64,000 nucleotides of DNA from the NCBI GenBank assembly GCA_031761405.1, contig JASEVX010000008.1:73438514-73502513 (forward strand). Reading direction: 5' to 3'. The stretch comes from Serripes groenlandicus (Eukaryota; Mollusca; Bivalvia; Cardiida; Cardiidae). Below the pieces are notes generated by a model, which was not told where the DNA came from, made no database searches, and was given only the letters and a program-made list of their open reading frames with translations. Positions 10,617 through 21,647 of this stretch are shown piece after piece. Numbering within the stretch: position 1 is the stretch's first letter; each line of letters starts with the position of its first letter. The position numbers were made by a program, and so were the translations under genes.

Positions 10617-10788
10617 AGTTTAAGGGTTAAATTAAACCCCTTCCAGTAATCTCTGTTGAATCTTGACAAGTCTTCGCTCAATAAATTGTTTACTAAAATT
10701 AAAATCACCACATGTTTACAATGTAGATTGTACATAGCGTGTACAGTAGGGACCTCTGCTTTGAAACCAGCCTAGGTAAAAAAAATAG

Positions 10789-11025
10789 AACTTAACACTA
10801 AGTAATACTTAAATACCTAAGAGCGTATTTCATCATTTTTGTTTCCCTTATAAAAATGCGAGAATATTTCATTTCTGTACAAGTATTGTTGGTAAGCAAG
10901 GTAACTATGTCAACTTGGTAATTTACTTAAATATATTCAACCATTCATATTATACAAAATATAAGGGAAAACAAAAAGGATGAAATATGCTTTTATCATA
11001 TTTAGGTACTTAGCGCTAAGTAAGG
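10789..11025. mobile_element. PAL-T fold-back element
   Basis: Left arm CTTAACACTAAGTAATACTT through TTTCATCATTTTTGTTTCCC and right arm (GGGAAAACAAAAAGGATGAA through TACTTAGCGCTAAGTAAG) are inverted copies about 65-70 bp long around an A+T-rich middle. No open frame. Single copy recognised. Confidence 0.75.
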
Positions 11026-11242
11026 TTGGTGGAATTGAAGTCCACCTTTGTTAGCAATTCCCTGTCTATCGCAATCACACTTTTAATTTCCCAATTACTC
11101 GTTGTATGCATAAATGACACTATTATTTCAGACCACCTGTGGATAAATACCAGATTATTTTCTTCCCATGGGTGCACTGTATAACTTTAATTAAGAGTTG
11201 AAAACCGTGTAGGAGACGAAGACATTTCTAAACATTGTTAAA

Positions 11243-11450
11243 GTTCAAACTTATTTATTCCCCATCAATTGTTAAGCAAGTTCGATAAAATTGAATCAAT
11301 CACTTTCGAATTCTGCTACGTTGATACTCTGCCAGTAGTCGCGCCAGGCTTGTGTGTAGGTGCCGAATTGTGACGCCTCTCTCACGAAAATCGAACTCAT
11401 TACCTTTCGATCATGGGGCAGACTTTCTACATCGGAGTCTTCCACTCGGC
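11243..11450 (-). mobile_element. SINE-D, diverged
   Basis: Plus-strand order is tail (GTTCAAACTTATTTATT), body (ATCACTTTCGAATTC, GCCAGTAGTCGCGCC) and tRNA-like head ending TCTTCCACTC. It aligns along its length with the cleaner copies at 27470, 33264 and 53020. Confidence 0.65.
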
Positions 11451-11700
11451 AAGTCTTCCTCGTTCCACACAGCTTTCAAAGGGCATTTTTAGTAGTCGCG
11501 ATTTTCAGGGTAAAGAGTTAGATATATACGATATACGTGTGTAAGAATGATCTACATGTACATTACGACAAGATGACATAATGTTAGCCCTACTTAAATA
11601 GATAAACATAAAGTTACTTGAGAGACTTCAAACGCTTTAAATAAAAAGTGTATGTCAGAGTGTGTATTTGATAAACGTGATGACTTCTAAGCAAAAGCAG

Positions 11701-12397
11701 AAGAAAGAAGATCGGTGATAAGAAGAAGAAGAAGGAGAAGAAGAAGAAGAAGAAGATGAAGAAGAAGAAGAAGATGAAGAAGAAGAAGAAGAAGAACAAA
11801 GAGAAGAAGAAGTAGAAGAAGAAGAAGAACAACAACAAGTGGGCGGGGATGAGAAGAAGAAGAAGAAGAAGAAGAAGAAGAAGAAGAAGAAGAAGAAGAA
11901 GAAGAAGAAGAAGAAGAAGAAGAAGAAGAAGAAGAAGAAGAAGAAGAAAAGGGAGAAGAAGAAGGAGGAGGCGGAGGAGGAGGAGAAGAAGAAGAAGAAG
12001 AAGAAGAAGAAGAAGAAGAAGAAGAAGAAGAAGAAGAAGAAGAAGAAGAAGAAGAAGAAGAAGAAGAAGAAGAAGAAGAAGAAGAAGAAGAAGAAGAAGA
12101 AGAGGAGGAGGAGGAGGAGGAGGAGGAGGAGGAGGAGAAGAAGAAGAAGAAGAAGAAGAAGAAGAAGAAGAAGAAGAAGAAGAAAGAGAAGAAGAAGTAG
12201 AAGAAGAAGAACAACAACAACAAGTGGAAGGGGATGAGAAGAAGAAGAAGAAGAAGAAGAAGAAGAAGAAGAAGAAGAAGAAGAAGAAGAAGAAGAAGAA
12301 GAAGAAGAAGAAGAAGAAGAAGAAGAAAAAGAAGAAAGAGAAGAAGAAGAAGTAGAATAAGAAGAACAACAACAACAAGTGGAAGGGGAGGAGAAGG
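11701..12397 (+). repeat. GAA/GAAGAA purine tract, about 700 bp
   Basis: Nearly pure purine (GAA)n with AGG blocks. Three macro-units end in a marker of the form AACAACAACAAGTGG then GGGGATGAG or GGGGAGGAG (about 11829, 12210 and 12367). The long Lys/Arg/Glu/Ser/Leu frames through it are low-complexity artefacts. A long homopurine mirror tract could form triplex DNA. A shorter tract follows at about 12533-12563. Confidence 0.95.
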
Positions 12398-12407
12398 GTC
12401 TTGTTAT

Positions 12408-12517
12408 ATTTGGGGTTTACGCCGCATTTCAATGTTATATCCCTTAGGATCCCTGGGTTTTAAAAAAAACAAAATGTATAAGACTATGAAATGTGCCTTA
12501 CCCAAAATCACTCCACA
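12408..12517 (-). mobile_element. SINE-C fragment inside the GAA tract
   Basis: GGGTTTACGCCGCATTTCAA, GGATCCCTGGGT and GAAATGTGCCTTACCC match, in order, the inverted SINE-C body. No head is present; the purine tract resumes after it. Confidence 0.65.
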
Positions 12518-12633
12518 CTGTCTAGCTTAGGAGAAGACGAAGAAGAAGAAGAAGGAGAAAGAGTAGAACATGAAGTAGAATAAGTAAAACGTATAATAAA
12601 TGTATTTCTGTCTCGCCTGCTTAAACAGGACGG

Positions 12634-12867
12634 TTAACCCTTTCCCCTCATACGACACTCCTGCAGCAGACGACTTTGAACATATTTTGTCAAACAAATG
12701 GAATATCTCAATAATTGAATGGATAACATAGGACTTAAAGCGGAAAACATTGTGGCAAAAAGGGGAAATTGCACGTTTTGTGCAATTTCTTCTTTTGTCA
12801 CTATGTTTTCAAAAGGCCGTCTACTGCAGAGGCGTCAGAAAGCGTCTATATGAGGGGAAAGGGTTAA
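12634..12867 (+). mobile_element. TTAA-1 MITE, intact
   Basis: 234 bp from TTAACCCTTTCCCCTCATAC to GAGGGGAAAGGGTTAA with TTAA on both sides. The hairpin AATTGCACGTTTTGTGCAATT is the CAC/GTG type. Confidence 0.95.
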
Positions 12868-14130
12868 GTACATCAAACCAGATCGTTCGAGGAGTTGAGA
12901 TTTATAGAATCCTCTAACAATCGATTAAAGATTGAAGAGTCGGTTTGTTTGTCAAGTTTATCCAACAGGTTAGATGGATTAATTTTGTAGCGTACTGTCG
13001 TATACAATCCTGACCCGAACCACGTAGATTGAGATCGTGTATATATGCGAACAACGAAAGCTCTGGTAAGACTTTGCACCTTCGTTGTTCGCGCAAATAG
13101 ATACTCGAGTCCGCTGACAAGTACCATACAAAATGATATGTATAATAAAAGTAGCCTCGTTGGTGTTATCCCCCATGTGTGATCTACATGACCACGGGAC
13201 GTATATATGTACGTAATGGCCAATTCCCTTAAGGCGCGGTTAAGATATATATGAAACATACAATAGGTAGGACTTCGGTAACAATAAATCCGCCAGGTGT
13301 TTCGCTCCTAACAGCTAATATTATATTGAATTTTAATTTGTCGCCTTCGACAAAAGAATATGCACTGAATAATATTAAAAGCCCCTTTATCTGAACAGGG
13401 GACAAAATGTCAGTGCGTAATTTGGTTATTATCTGTGAAAATCCCGACGAGGATATCGATTATCTTGTCATGGTTGGGGCTAAAAAAATGCAGAATTTTA
13501 TTCTGACGGGTATCAAGAAAAGCGGCCCAAAATTGAATTAAACTACATAAAAGGAATTAGCATATTTTTGTTATTTTTTAGTTCTTTAAAGAGAGTAATT
13601 CGTGCTCGAATATGATTTGAATACTGGTATAATATAATTTGCATAAACTTTGAACGAATTGCTTCATTGCATGTACTGACTGTGTTAAATCATTTAGAAC
13701 AAGCTCGTCAACAATATTTGGATTTGTGTGTCGTTGTTTGCTTTATTCGGGTTGTATGCCGTGTTCAACAATATTCCAGTCATATCACAACAACGTGACT
13801 CCTTAGTTACCAACAAGTACTATGTCGTGGAAATGCATCCTTCAAGGGTACCCAGGATATTGTACATACAATGTTTATATGAATAGCCTTGGTACCGAAG
13901 ATGAGAACATGTGCACTTAGACAAGTTCGCTCTACCATGATATCCGCGATCGAACATGTACTTAAGATATATATATTTCCTAGAATATTTTGGAATATAG
14001 AAAAAATAGCATGTCCCTTGTCCAAACGTATTTTTAGGTATTTTTGTGGCAGATTTGTTGTATGAGGGAACGGGTTGAATGCTTTTGAGACCATCGGTAC
14101 AGTGGTGTTTTCTGCTTTGATTACCGTCTT
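12868..14130. other. unassigned region with SINE-tail and TTAA-1 scraps
   Basis: No gene recognised. A minus-strand SINE 3'-domain scrap lies at about 13750-13800 (ATGCCGTGTTCAACAATATT) and a TTAA-1 end scrap at about 14045-14080 (GATTTGTTGTATGAGGGAA). Confidence 0.5.
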
Positions 14131-14473
14131 GAATGAACCCTTTCGCATATATATAGACACATGTTGACGGATCTGCAGGGGATGACTTTTAAAAAGATTG
14201 TGGCAAAAAGTGAAATTGCTCATAAATTGTCATAATGATATATTAACCCATTCCTACAATCGGTCGATTTTTGACGCATCTGTAGCAGACGACTTTTGAA
14301 ACCATTGTGGCAAAAAGGCTAACATGCTGATACTGAGCAATATAAGATCCTCTTGCCACAATGTTTTCAACACTTTATAAAAGGTTATACTTTCATTTAT
14401 AAAGAGTTTCCATAGTTTTGCATTTATGTCTTCAAAGTCGTCTGCTGCAGATGTGTTGTATGTGGTAAAGGGC
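14131..14473. mobile_element. two TTAA-1 MITE copies joined at a TTAA
   Basis: A partial copy (14131-14246, starting GAACCCTTTCGCATATA) meets a second, complete copy (14243-14473, TTAACCCATTCC to GGTAAAGGGCCA) at one TTAA. The second belongs to the older subfamily with a TTTATAAAGAG interior. Confidence 0.7.
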
Positions 14474-14622
14474 CAACGAGCTGAGTGTGCTCCTGTGAAG
14501 ACATATTCGAAAGCGAATGATAGAAGAAATGTTGGAAAAGAAGATATTAATCTTAAAATTGAGCGAGCTGTTACATTGATTTCAATTTGGTAGAGTTTCA
14601 AGTGTCATATATATACAATGTA

Positions 14623-14798
14623 GTCAAACCTGTCTTAGGCAGCCACCCAGGGGAGATGTCAAAATGTGGCTTGCTGAACACAGGGGGCTGCTTAATACAA
14701 GTCCAATAAAGAAGAAAGTGTTGCCTTGGTAAAACCTCAAGTGGCTGCTTAATACAAGTTGGCTGCTTAACAGAGGTGACCGCTTACACAAGTTTGAC
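14623..14798. mobile_element. PAL-W palindromic element
   Basis: GTCAAACCTGTCTTAGGCAG on the left and TGACCGCTTACACAAGTTTGAC on the right are imperfect inverted ends. Internal GGCTGCTTAATACAAGT occurs twice. About 176 bp, no open frame. A diverged relative is at 41243. Confidence 0.7.
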
Positions 14799-14914
14799 AA
14801 TGAATACAACTCTCGCGTTTAAACTTGACAAAGCTTAGTAAACAGTTAATTTATATAGAAACGACTTTCGAGAAAATTATTTCTTACGTGAGTATTGCGT
14901 TGTTACTATGTACA

Positions 14915-15233
14915 ACTATGAACTAGAAATATCACTGAAGGTGATGAATACCCACAGCTGGTGCCTGACAATATACATATGTATGAGAAATTCAAGGGGC
15001 CATAACTCATTTAAATATAATTCCAGTGCAACACGCCGACAATATGCACAACTAGGCTTGGTATCAATAATTCTTGTGAAGTTATATTGAATTCTGACAA
15101 AGGGTTGCTGAGAAATAGTGTTAACAAGAAATGTCCACAGACCAACGGACCGACAAACCGACAAATCGACAAACCGACCGACAAGCGTGACTCCTATATA
15201 GCCCCCGTATACTATGTATCTGGGGGTATACTT
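14915..15233 (-). mobile_element. PRL element (short), minus strand
   Basis: Minus-strand head TACCCCCAGATACATAG ... GGGGGCTATATAGGAGTCAC, then a TCGGTCGGTTTGTCG-type microsatellite, then one core unit (TTCTTGTTAACACTATTTC, CAACCCTTTGTC). The core matches the plus-strand element at 54338-54790. A small hairpin (ATCAC/GTGAT) near 14931-14945 may be its 3' end. Confidence 0.7.
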
Positions 15234-15461
15234 ACTGCTGTATTGAAATAGAGTTAGATTCATTGTTGTATTTAGTTGTCCGGTTGCGTGACCAACTCAA
15301 AATATCACAGCATATATAACTTTGTCTAATGCAGATACGTGCCTTAATAATGGCCCATGCCAAACACGACAAACCATGCGCTTACAAATACAAGAGAACA
15401 AATCGCATTCTATACTATGTTTCAGTTTTCAAAATGTGTATTGAATTTTATCCTTGAACGC

Positions 15462-15804
15462 CAGGGGCGTAGCTCCCTTTAGGCACTGTAGGCACGTGCC
15501 TACACATTTTTTTCTAAAAATGCCCCAAAATGCAGCTGCGGCGATACACATCTGCGTAATGTATCGACCAAATCAGCCTGCGCTGTCCGCGCGGACTGAA
15601 CCGGCCGACACATTCCGTCTAAGGGGGGATAGATAGGGTAGTGATTCCTGAAACAGAAAATCCACAGGAGGCGAAAAGTGTATATCCGGGTACGCCTGTG
15701 TGGCATGCTTAGGCTGATCCGGGTCGATACTTTACGCAGAGTCCACAATGATGATTTTCTCACGAGACGGCCTACACATTGATGATTGCTAAGCTACGCC
15801 CCTG
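15462..15804 (-). mobile_element. composite element carrying a truncated PAL-P, copy 1
   Basis: Outer inverted ends CAGGGGCGTAGCT and AGCTACGCCCCTG, flanked by a perfect 5-bp direct repeat AACGC (15457-15461, 15805-15809). Inside, about 15543-15763, sits a PAL-P that lacks one outer arm. The inner/outer junctions are the same as in the copy at 30073. No open frame of note. Confidence 0.85.
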
Positions 15805-15819
15805 AACGCGTGTTAAGAA

Positions 15820-15976
15820 TGATTGATTGGTTTGGGTTTAACTCCGTTTTCAACAGTTATTCAGTGACATGTATATATTGGCGGCCAGTCCGACAAACCC
15901 TACGTTTCCTGGCCCCCATGTGTTTGTTGTACGCCGGTGGTCCACACAGCATTGTCCCCCGGGCAACTGGTTACAT
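15820..15976 (-). mobile_element. SINE-A, 5'-truncated
   Basis: An ATTGATTGG tail, GGGTTTAACTCCGTTTTCAA and GGCGGCCAGT give the 3' domain in inverse. The copy stops in the body near GGCAACTGGTTAC without a tRNA-like head. Confidence 0.75.
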
Positions 15977-16026
15977 TCCCACAAGATAATACAGGAGTTC
16001 ACGGGTTAAATTCGCATAAAGCATGA

Positions 16027-16253
16027 TTAACTTTTTACCATATATATCTCACTGAAATATGCAGCAGAAGACTTGGGTTTTATCCTACAAATATTATAGA
16101 AAATCTCTATTATAGAAAAGTGTATGACTTAAACGATTTAAAAAACATTGTGACAAAAGGTGTAAATTACTCATTGAGAGCAATTTCTCCTTTTAAAGCG
16201 AAGTTTTCAAATAACACCTGCTGCAAATGCGTCTATATGTGGGAATGGGTTAA
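16027..16253 (+). mobile_element. TTAA-1 MITE, diverged
   Basis: TTAACTTTTTACC to GGGAATGGGTTAA with TTAA at both ends. ATGCAGCAGAAGAC and CACCTGCTGCAAATGCGTC are the diverged inner arms. Confidence 0.8.
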
Positions 16254-16857
16254 GGTCACATGGTCTTCGTGAATTTCAATTCCAAGACAAATATTAACAC
16301 AGGTTCATCTATAGTGACGTCGGGTCGGCAGAACTGGTCTCATGTTACATCTCCTATTTCTCATCGCATAAACACACACACGTGCACAAACACTGGGGTC
16401 ATGCTTCTAGATATTTTGTTTTTAAATGAATCCCATCTTGACCTTTATTACATACATGTATGCGAACGGCGAGGGCTCTGGTGACACATACTTGCATTAG
16501 CCTTAACTATTCGCTAATGCCAACGTTTAAAACTGATTTTCACCTTACGCGTTTCGTTCAAATATGTAAATAAAGCGAACCCTGTGGACAGTTGGTCGAA
16601 AACAGAGTCTTCCTTTGAAATCGTCTATTTCACCTACTTTGTGAAGTTAGTTAATTGTCGATGGAAACGTTGTCCGCTGAACATAATTAGAATTTAAATA
16701 TTTACATTATTCGAGTCAACGCATGACAAAACCATCGGAACCCTGTCTTGTGACTCGTTATGTCAATTCTACCCCGGCTTGGTGTCATACAAAAGTAACA
16801 TTTGCCTACAACTAGTTGGGTTACGTCTATGATTCCTTGTCGGAATACTCTGTCTCA
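16254..16857. other. unassigned region
   Basis: About 600 bp without a recognisable gene or repeat. Confidence 0.5.
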
Positions 16858-17007
16858 TCTATATCTTTATGACATGATGGCGGACCATCCATGTCTTTAT
16901 GACATGTTGGCGGACCATCTATGTCTTTATGACAGGTTTGCGGACTATCCATGTTTGTATGACAATTTGGCGGACCATCCATGTCTTTATGACATGTTTG
17001 CTGAACG
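16858..17007 (+). repeat. 30-bp minisatellite, 5 copies
   Basis: Units read CCATGTCTTTATGACATG, then TTGGCGGACCAT, with point differences. 30 bp is ten codons, so an open frame crosses the array. Confidence 0.9.
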
Positions 17008-17085
17008 GTAAAGACTCTGGTGATAATTTGTGTATGCTAAGATTCCGAGACGTCGGTATTCTTATACCCAACGAGACGGATCAGA

Positions 17086-17338
17086 GCCGTCTCGCGAGAA
17101 AACCAACATTGTGGACTTTGCGTAAAGTATCGACCCGGATCAGCCTAAGAAAGCCGTGCAGGCTTACCCGGATAGACACCTTTCGCCTCCTATGGATTTT
17201 CCGTTTCAGGAATCATTACTCTATACCTCTATCCCCCCTGAGACGGAATGTGTCGCCCCGGATCAGTCTGCGCGGACTGCGCAGGCTGATTTTGGTCGAT
17301 ACATTACGCAGAGGCCAGTATGTTGGTTTTCTCGCGGG
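17086..17338 (+). mobile_element. PAL-P palindromic element, near complete
   Basis: Left end GCCGTCTCGCGAGAAAACC, right end GTTGGTTTTCTCGCGGGA. Inner arms GTATCGACCCGGATCAGCCT and CTGATTTTGGTCGATAC. About 253 bp, the best stand-alone copy for defining the ends. Confidence 0.85.
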
Positions 17339-17409
17339 ATTTTATTTCTATGCGTTTCCTTGGTAACTTATCAATAAATATTATTGTGGTACCGATATAC
17401 CAGTCTTTA

Positions 17410-17710
17410 CGGTATACCCGCAACCGTATGTGCCAAGGGGGGGGAAGCCATTACTACAAGTTGTAAAGTATTTCGTATGAACCGACCGGGACTTTAAAAA
17501 TGGTAGTAATGGCTGCCCTTCTTAGCACTCAGGGTCACGGGGTTAGCATTACAAGTAGAACGTGTAACTTACCCGTGATATGACTAAAAAAAAAGGTTGG
17601 AAGCGACGTAAAACACTTAACCAATCAATGACCCAACCGGGGATCGAACCTTAGTCTCCCCCACGCTCTCCCAAGACGGACTGGACCGTCTCTAACCACT
17701 ACACGACACA
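17410..17710 (-). mobile_element. SINE-B mosaic
   Basis: Contains SINE-B body pieces in both orientations (GGGGAAGCCATTACTAC, then inverted GGTAGTAATGGCTGCCC), a SINE 3' domain (CCCGTGATATGACTAAA), and a tRNA-like head on the minus strand with inverted B box GGGGATCGAACC at about 17638. Probably two or three overlapping insertions. Confidence 0.6.
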
Positions 17711-18100
17711 TATGTTCATGGCGCGGATTATATACACTTGCAGTTTCTAAAAAACGTCGATACATCTTTTTGAAGAAAAAAAAGACGAGACCAAAGCAAA
17801 TACAATATTACAAAATTGACCGAAACGAACTTTTCGAAATAAATCGATAAAATAAAACATAAGCCGGCGCCATATGGAGATCTCCGTGAACCGTATTATC
17901 ACGCATTTTTTCACATTTCGTTAAAGTTTAATTTTGATATGAGAGACAGCCGTTTTGATAACGTAAACATAACCCTTGAGATCTATTCTAAAACGTTCTA
18001 GCTGGGAAGTAAGCAAACAGGGCGACCAAAATCGCGTCTTCAATTCAAAACTTTAACCCTTCACTGTCTATTGAGGCCACTGAGAAACTCGTGTCTTACG
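17711..18100. other. unassigned region
   Basis: No supported feature. Confidence 0.5.
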
Positions 18101-18362
18101 TTAAACCCTTTCCAACAAATTACTAATCTGCAAATTTGAAATCATTGTAGCAGAAGGCGAAATTGCTCATTAAGAGCAATTTCCCCTTTCGCCACAATGT
18201 TTTCAAATATCATGCAGCAGAAGAGAAGAATTTAAAATTATATATTCGTAAATATGGGGGGAAAAAAATTGAAAACCTTTTGCCAATGGTGAAAATTGCT
18301 CGTTTCGAGCAATATACTCCTTTTGTCACAATGTTTTCAAAAGTCATCTACTGCAGAGGTTA
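18101..18362 (+). mobile_element. TTAA-1 MITE with doubled hairpin segment
   Basis: Starts TTAAACCCTTTCC. Two central hairpin segments occur (AATTGCTCATTAAGAGCAATT and ATTGCTCGTTTCGAGCAAT), each followed by a CACAATGTTTTCAAA motif. Either two fused copies or an internal duplication. Confidence 0.65.
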
Positions 18363-18599
18363 AATGTTATGTAAGGTTAGGGAAGCCTCTGTGTGTTGGG
18401 GGAGGTTAATTAACCAGACAGAATCACATTATAGTTCATTAAGATTATCTTTTGAAAACATTTTGAAAAATTAGGAATTACAAATGCTTTAATAAATATG
18501 TTGTCTTTTTGAGAAAACGTTCTCCGATTTTTTTTTAAAACGAGTTCTGTTATATTTTTATTTTATATTTGTGTATCGCTGTTTTTAAGTTTAAGTGTA

Positions 18600-18762
18600 A
18601 GCACTTTCCCAGACACAACAAATCACCAGCAGACGACATTAGCAAACATCTGGTGAAAAAAATAAGGATGATCATAAGGGCCATTCTTTCCAGTTGCAAC
18701 ATTGTTTTCAAAAATCGTCTACTGCAGATGCGTCATCATGCGTGTACATGTTGGAGAGAGTT
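18600..18762 (+). mobile_element. TTAA-1 MITE, decayed
   Basis: CAGCAGACGACATTAGC and TCGTCTACTGCAGATGCGTC are the inner arms; the termini have drifted. Confidence 0.5.
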
Positions 18763-18841
18763 TGAATACGTTAATCACACGAATCAGGTAGACATCCTAG
18801 CGGGTTTCAATTCGCAAACACAGACAACTGAAAGGGTAGGG

Positions 18842-19071
18842 TTAACCCTTTCCCTCATACGACAATTCTGCAGCAGACGACTTTGAACGTATTTTGTCAA
18901 AACATAGAAAATCTTCATAATTAAATGGATAACCTATGACAAAAAGTGGAAAACATTGTGCCAAAAGGAGAAATTGCACGTTTTGTGCAATTTCTTCTTT
19001 TGTCACTATGTTTTCAAAAAGCCGTCTGCTGTAGAGGCGTCAGAATGCGTCTATATGTGGGAAAGGCTTAA
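18842..19071 (+). mobile_element. TTAA-1 MITE, intact
   Basis: TTAACCCTTTCCCTCATACG to GGGAAAGGCTTAA with TTAA ends and the CAC/GTG hairpin. Confidence 0.95.
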
Positions 19072-19236
19072 AGGAAATAATCTAAATTGAATGGATAACC
19101 TATGACTAAAAGTGGAAAACATTGTGGCAAAAGGAGAAATTGCACGTTTTGTGCAATTTCTTCTTTTGTCACTATGTTTTCAAAAAGCCGTCTGCTGCAG
19201 AGGCGTCAGAATGCGTCTATATGAGGGAAAGGGTTA
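19072..19236 (+). repeat. tandem duplication of TTAA-1 right half plus flank
   Basis: After the first copy, the flank AAAGGAAATAATCTAAATTG leads straight back into the element at GAATGGATAACC, runs to a second GGAAAGGGTTAA, and is followed by the same flank again. The unit is about 163 bp. Element (AATTAAATGGATAACC) and flank (AATTGAATGATACC) share a short match at the join. Confidence 0.85.
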
Positions 19237-19619
19237 AAGGAAATAATCTAAATTGAATGATACCCGCCGGGTCGGGAGGATATGTGAAGACTTACATGAA
19301 GCCGTGAACACGTACGTTCTTACCAGACCGAACATTCAATGGCCGCCGTGTGTTATCAATCCCTAAATGAATCGTTTGACACAACTCTAGACGTGTAGCC
19401 ACATATGACATTACGCAATACACATGTATTAAGAAGTTTGAAATAGAAGTGCGACAAGACTCCCCTTTCCAACTGTCGAGGTATATTTATTGAAAATTCC
19501 GAACATTCTTATTAAATATAATAGTTATATTATAATCAATTATTAATCACTGATATTTAATCTATTTTATTTGTTTGGTTATCCTTAAACCATCCCCTCT
19601 GTACGAGCATTATTCTTCC

Positions 19620-19857
19620 TCAGAAGTGGTTTAGTGGTAGGAGTGTTCGCCTTTGGAGCGGGAGACTAGTGTTAGATCCCCGATGTTGACAATGGTAATA
19701 CTTACTTTCCCTTCCTGCCGCTCAGGATGATAGCATGTACGCCTGGTGCTTTTGTGTCAGGATAAGTAATACCGGTAGTATTGGTAATGTTCTCATGGAA
19801 AGCCGCGATATAACTGAAATAATGTTGAAAACGGCGTAAAAATACTTTTCAAATCAA
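19620..19857 (+). mobile_element. SINE-B, near full length
   Basis: Head with GTGGTTTAGTGGTAGGAGTG and a weak B box (GTGTTAGATCCCC), body with CCTTCCTGCCGCTCAGG, 3' domain GCCGCGATATAACTGAAA and AACGGCGTAAAAATAC. Confidence 0.75.
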
Positions 19858-19888
19858 ATATTCCACAGCAGCGGGTTGCCTTTCAGCA

Positions 19889-20921
19889 TAGTTATTCATC
19901 CCTTAAGTTGTTCATCCCTATAGTTGTTCATCCCTATAGTAGTTCATCCCTTTAGTTGTTCATATATATAGTTGTTTATCCCTATAGTTGTTCATGCCTT
20001 AAGTTGTTAATCCATATAGTTGTTCATCCTATAGTTGCTCATCCCTATAGTTGTTCATCCCTTTATGTGTTCATCCTATAGTTGTTCATCCATATAGTTG
20101 TTCATTCACATAGTTTTTCATCCCTATAGTTGTTCATCAATATAGTTGTTCATCCCTATAGTTGTTCATCCCTATAGTAGTTTATCCCTATAGTTGTTCA
20201 TGTTTGTTCATCCATATAGTGGTTCATCCCTATAGCTGTTCATCCCTATAGTTGTTCATCCCTTAAGTTGTTCACCCCTAAGTTGTCCATCCTGTTAGCT
20301 GTCCATCCCTATATGTGTTCATCCTATAGTTGTTCATCCATATAGTTGTTCATTCATATAGTTGTTCATCCATATAGTTGTCCATCCTTATAGTTGTCGA
20401 TCCCTATAATTGTTCATCCCTATAGTTGTTCATACCTATGATTGTTCATCCCTATAGTTGTTCATACCTGTAGTTGTTCATCCCTATAGTTGTTCATCCC
20501 TATAGTAGTTCATCCCTATAGTAGTTCATCCCTATAGTTGTTCATCCCTATAATTGTTCATCCCTATAGTAGTTCATCCCTATAGTAGTTCATCCCTATA
20601 GTAGTTCATCCCTATATGTGTTCATCCCTATAGTTGTTCATCCCTATATGTGTTCATCCCTATAGTTATTCATCCCTATCTTTGTTCATCCCTATAGTAG
20701 TTCATCCCTATAGTAGTTCATCCCTATATTTGTTCATCCCTATAATTGTTCATCCCTATAGTTGTTCATCCCTATAATTGTTCATCCCTATATTAGTTCA
20801 TCCCTATAGTTGTTCATCCCTATAATTGTTCATCCCTATAGTAGTTCATCCCAAATTTGTTCATTCCTATCGTAGTTCATCCATATAGTTGTTCATCCCT
20901 ATATTTGTTCATCCCTATAGT
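19889..20921 (+). repeat. 16-bp minisatellite, about 64 copies
   Basis: Unit GTTGTTCATCCCTATA with common variants (GTAG, ATTG, TGTG for GTTG; CCAT for CCCT). Variants cluster: GTAG units are concentrated in the right half. No sustained frame. Confidence 0.95.
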
Positions 20922-20967
20922 AACTGTTGAGAAGGAAAGAATTAAACTGTTTCTACAATGTTGTAAG

Positions 20968-21223
20968 CCGGCCGGGTAGCTCAATTGGTAGCGTATCTGA
21001 CTCGTGATCTGGAGGTCACGGGTTCGATACCCGGATGCGGCGACATTCTTTCGGGCGATGTTTTCCATTGCCTCTCACCTCTGATATATGTGAGAAAGTA
21101 GTCAGTGGCTTCGAAAGAATGTTGTGTAAGTACTGGTGTGGGAAAGCCAGGAAAACATGGGTAGGTGCACTGACCGCCGTGATATGACCAAAGCTGTTGA
21201 AAAAGGCGTTAAACTCCAAACAA
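20968..21223 (+). mobile_element. SINE-A-type with tRNA-Thr-like head and 13-bp target duplication
   Basis: The first 75 bp fold like tRNA-Thr with loop CTCGTGA (apparent CGT anticodon) and B box GGGTTCGATACCC; the anticodon stem has one mismatch. The body and 3' domain (GACCGCCGTGATATGACC, GGCGTTAAACTCC) follow. A perfect 13-bp repeat ACAATGTTGTAAG flanks it (20955-20967, 21224-21236). I call this a SINE, not a tRNA gene. Confidence 0.9.
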
Positions 21224-21286
21224 ACAATGTTGTAAGAGGACTGCAAAAAAGGCAATTCTGTGAAGATTATATCAAGCTTGCCAGTG

Positions 21287-21524
21287 GTTAACCATTTCCC
21301 ACTTATAGAAGCTTTATGGCGCCTTTGCAGCAGACGACTTTTGAAATCATTCTGGCAAAAGGAGAAATTCCTCATAATGAGCATTTCTCCGTTAACCACA
21401 ATGAGGACAACTGTTTTCAATAATCATATTATCATTTACAGATATTTACTATATTTTGGACATGGTAATTTCAAGTTATCAAAGTCGTCTGCTGCAGATT
21501 TACTGTATGTGGAAAAGGGCTGAA
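21287..21524. mobile_element. TTAA-1 MITE, older subfamily
   Basis: TTAACCATTTCCCAC to GTATGTGGAAAAGGGCTGAA, with GCAGCAGACGACTTTTG and AAAGTCGTCTGCTGCAGA arms. Confidence 0.8.
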
Positions 21525-21647
21525 ATTAAGGAAGATATGCTGTTTGATCAAAATGTTGTCAATTGATATGGTTTGTCTGTGATCATATCTTGTTCGAATT
21601 TAAGAATGACTGAGTCCAATAAGGTGAGAGATCCAACAAATACAAGA

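Noticed and set aside
10079..10735. 218-codon minus-strand frame and overlapping repetitive frames
   Set aside because: They follow from the 57-bp (19-codon) minisatellite unit, derived from a MITE end.
11614..12530. Long Lys/Arg/Glu/Ser/Leu-rich open frames
   Set aside because: Translations of a GAA microsatellite in several frames; no start, splice or domain support.
7172..20921. CRISPR-like arrays (43-bp and 16-bp repeats)
   Set aside because: The units are contiguous with no unique spacers, and the sequence is plainly eukaryotic.
20968..21043. Possible tRNA-Thr(CGT) gene
   Set aside because: It is the head of a 256-bp SINE with a 13-bp target duplication, and its anticodon stem has a mismatch.
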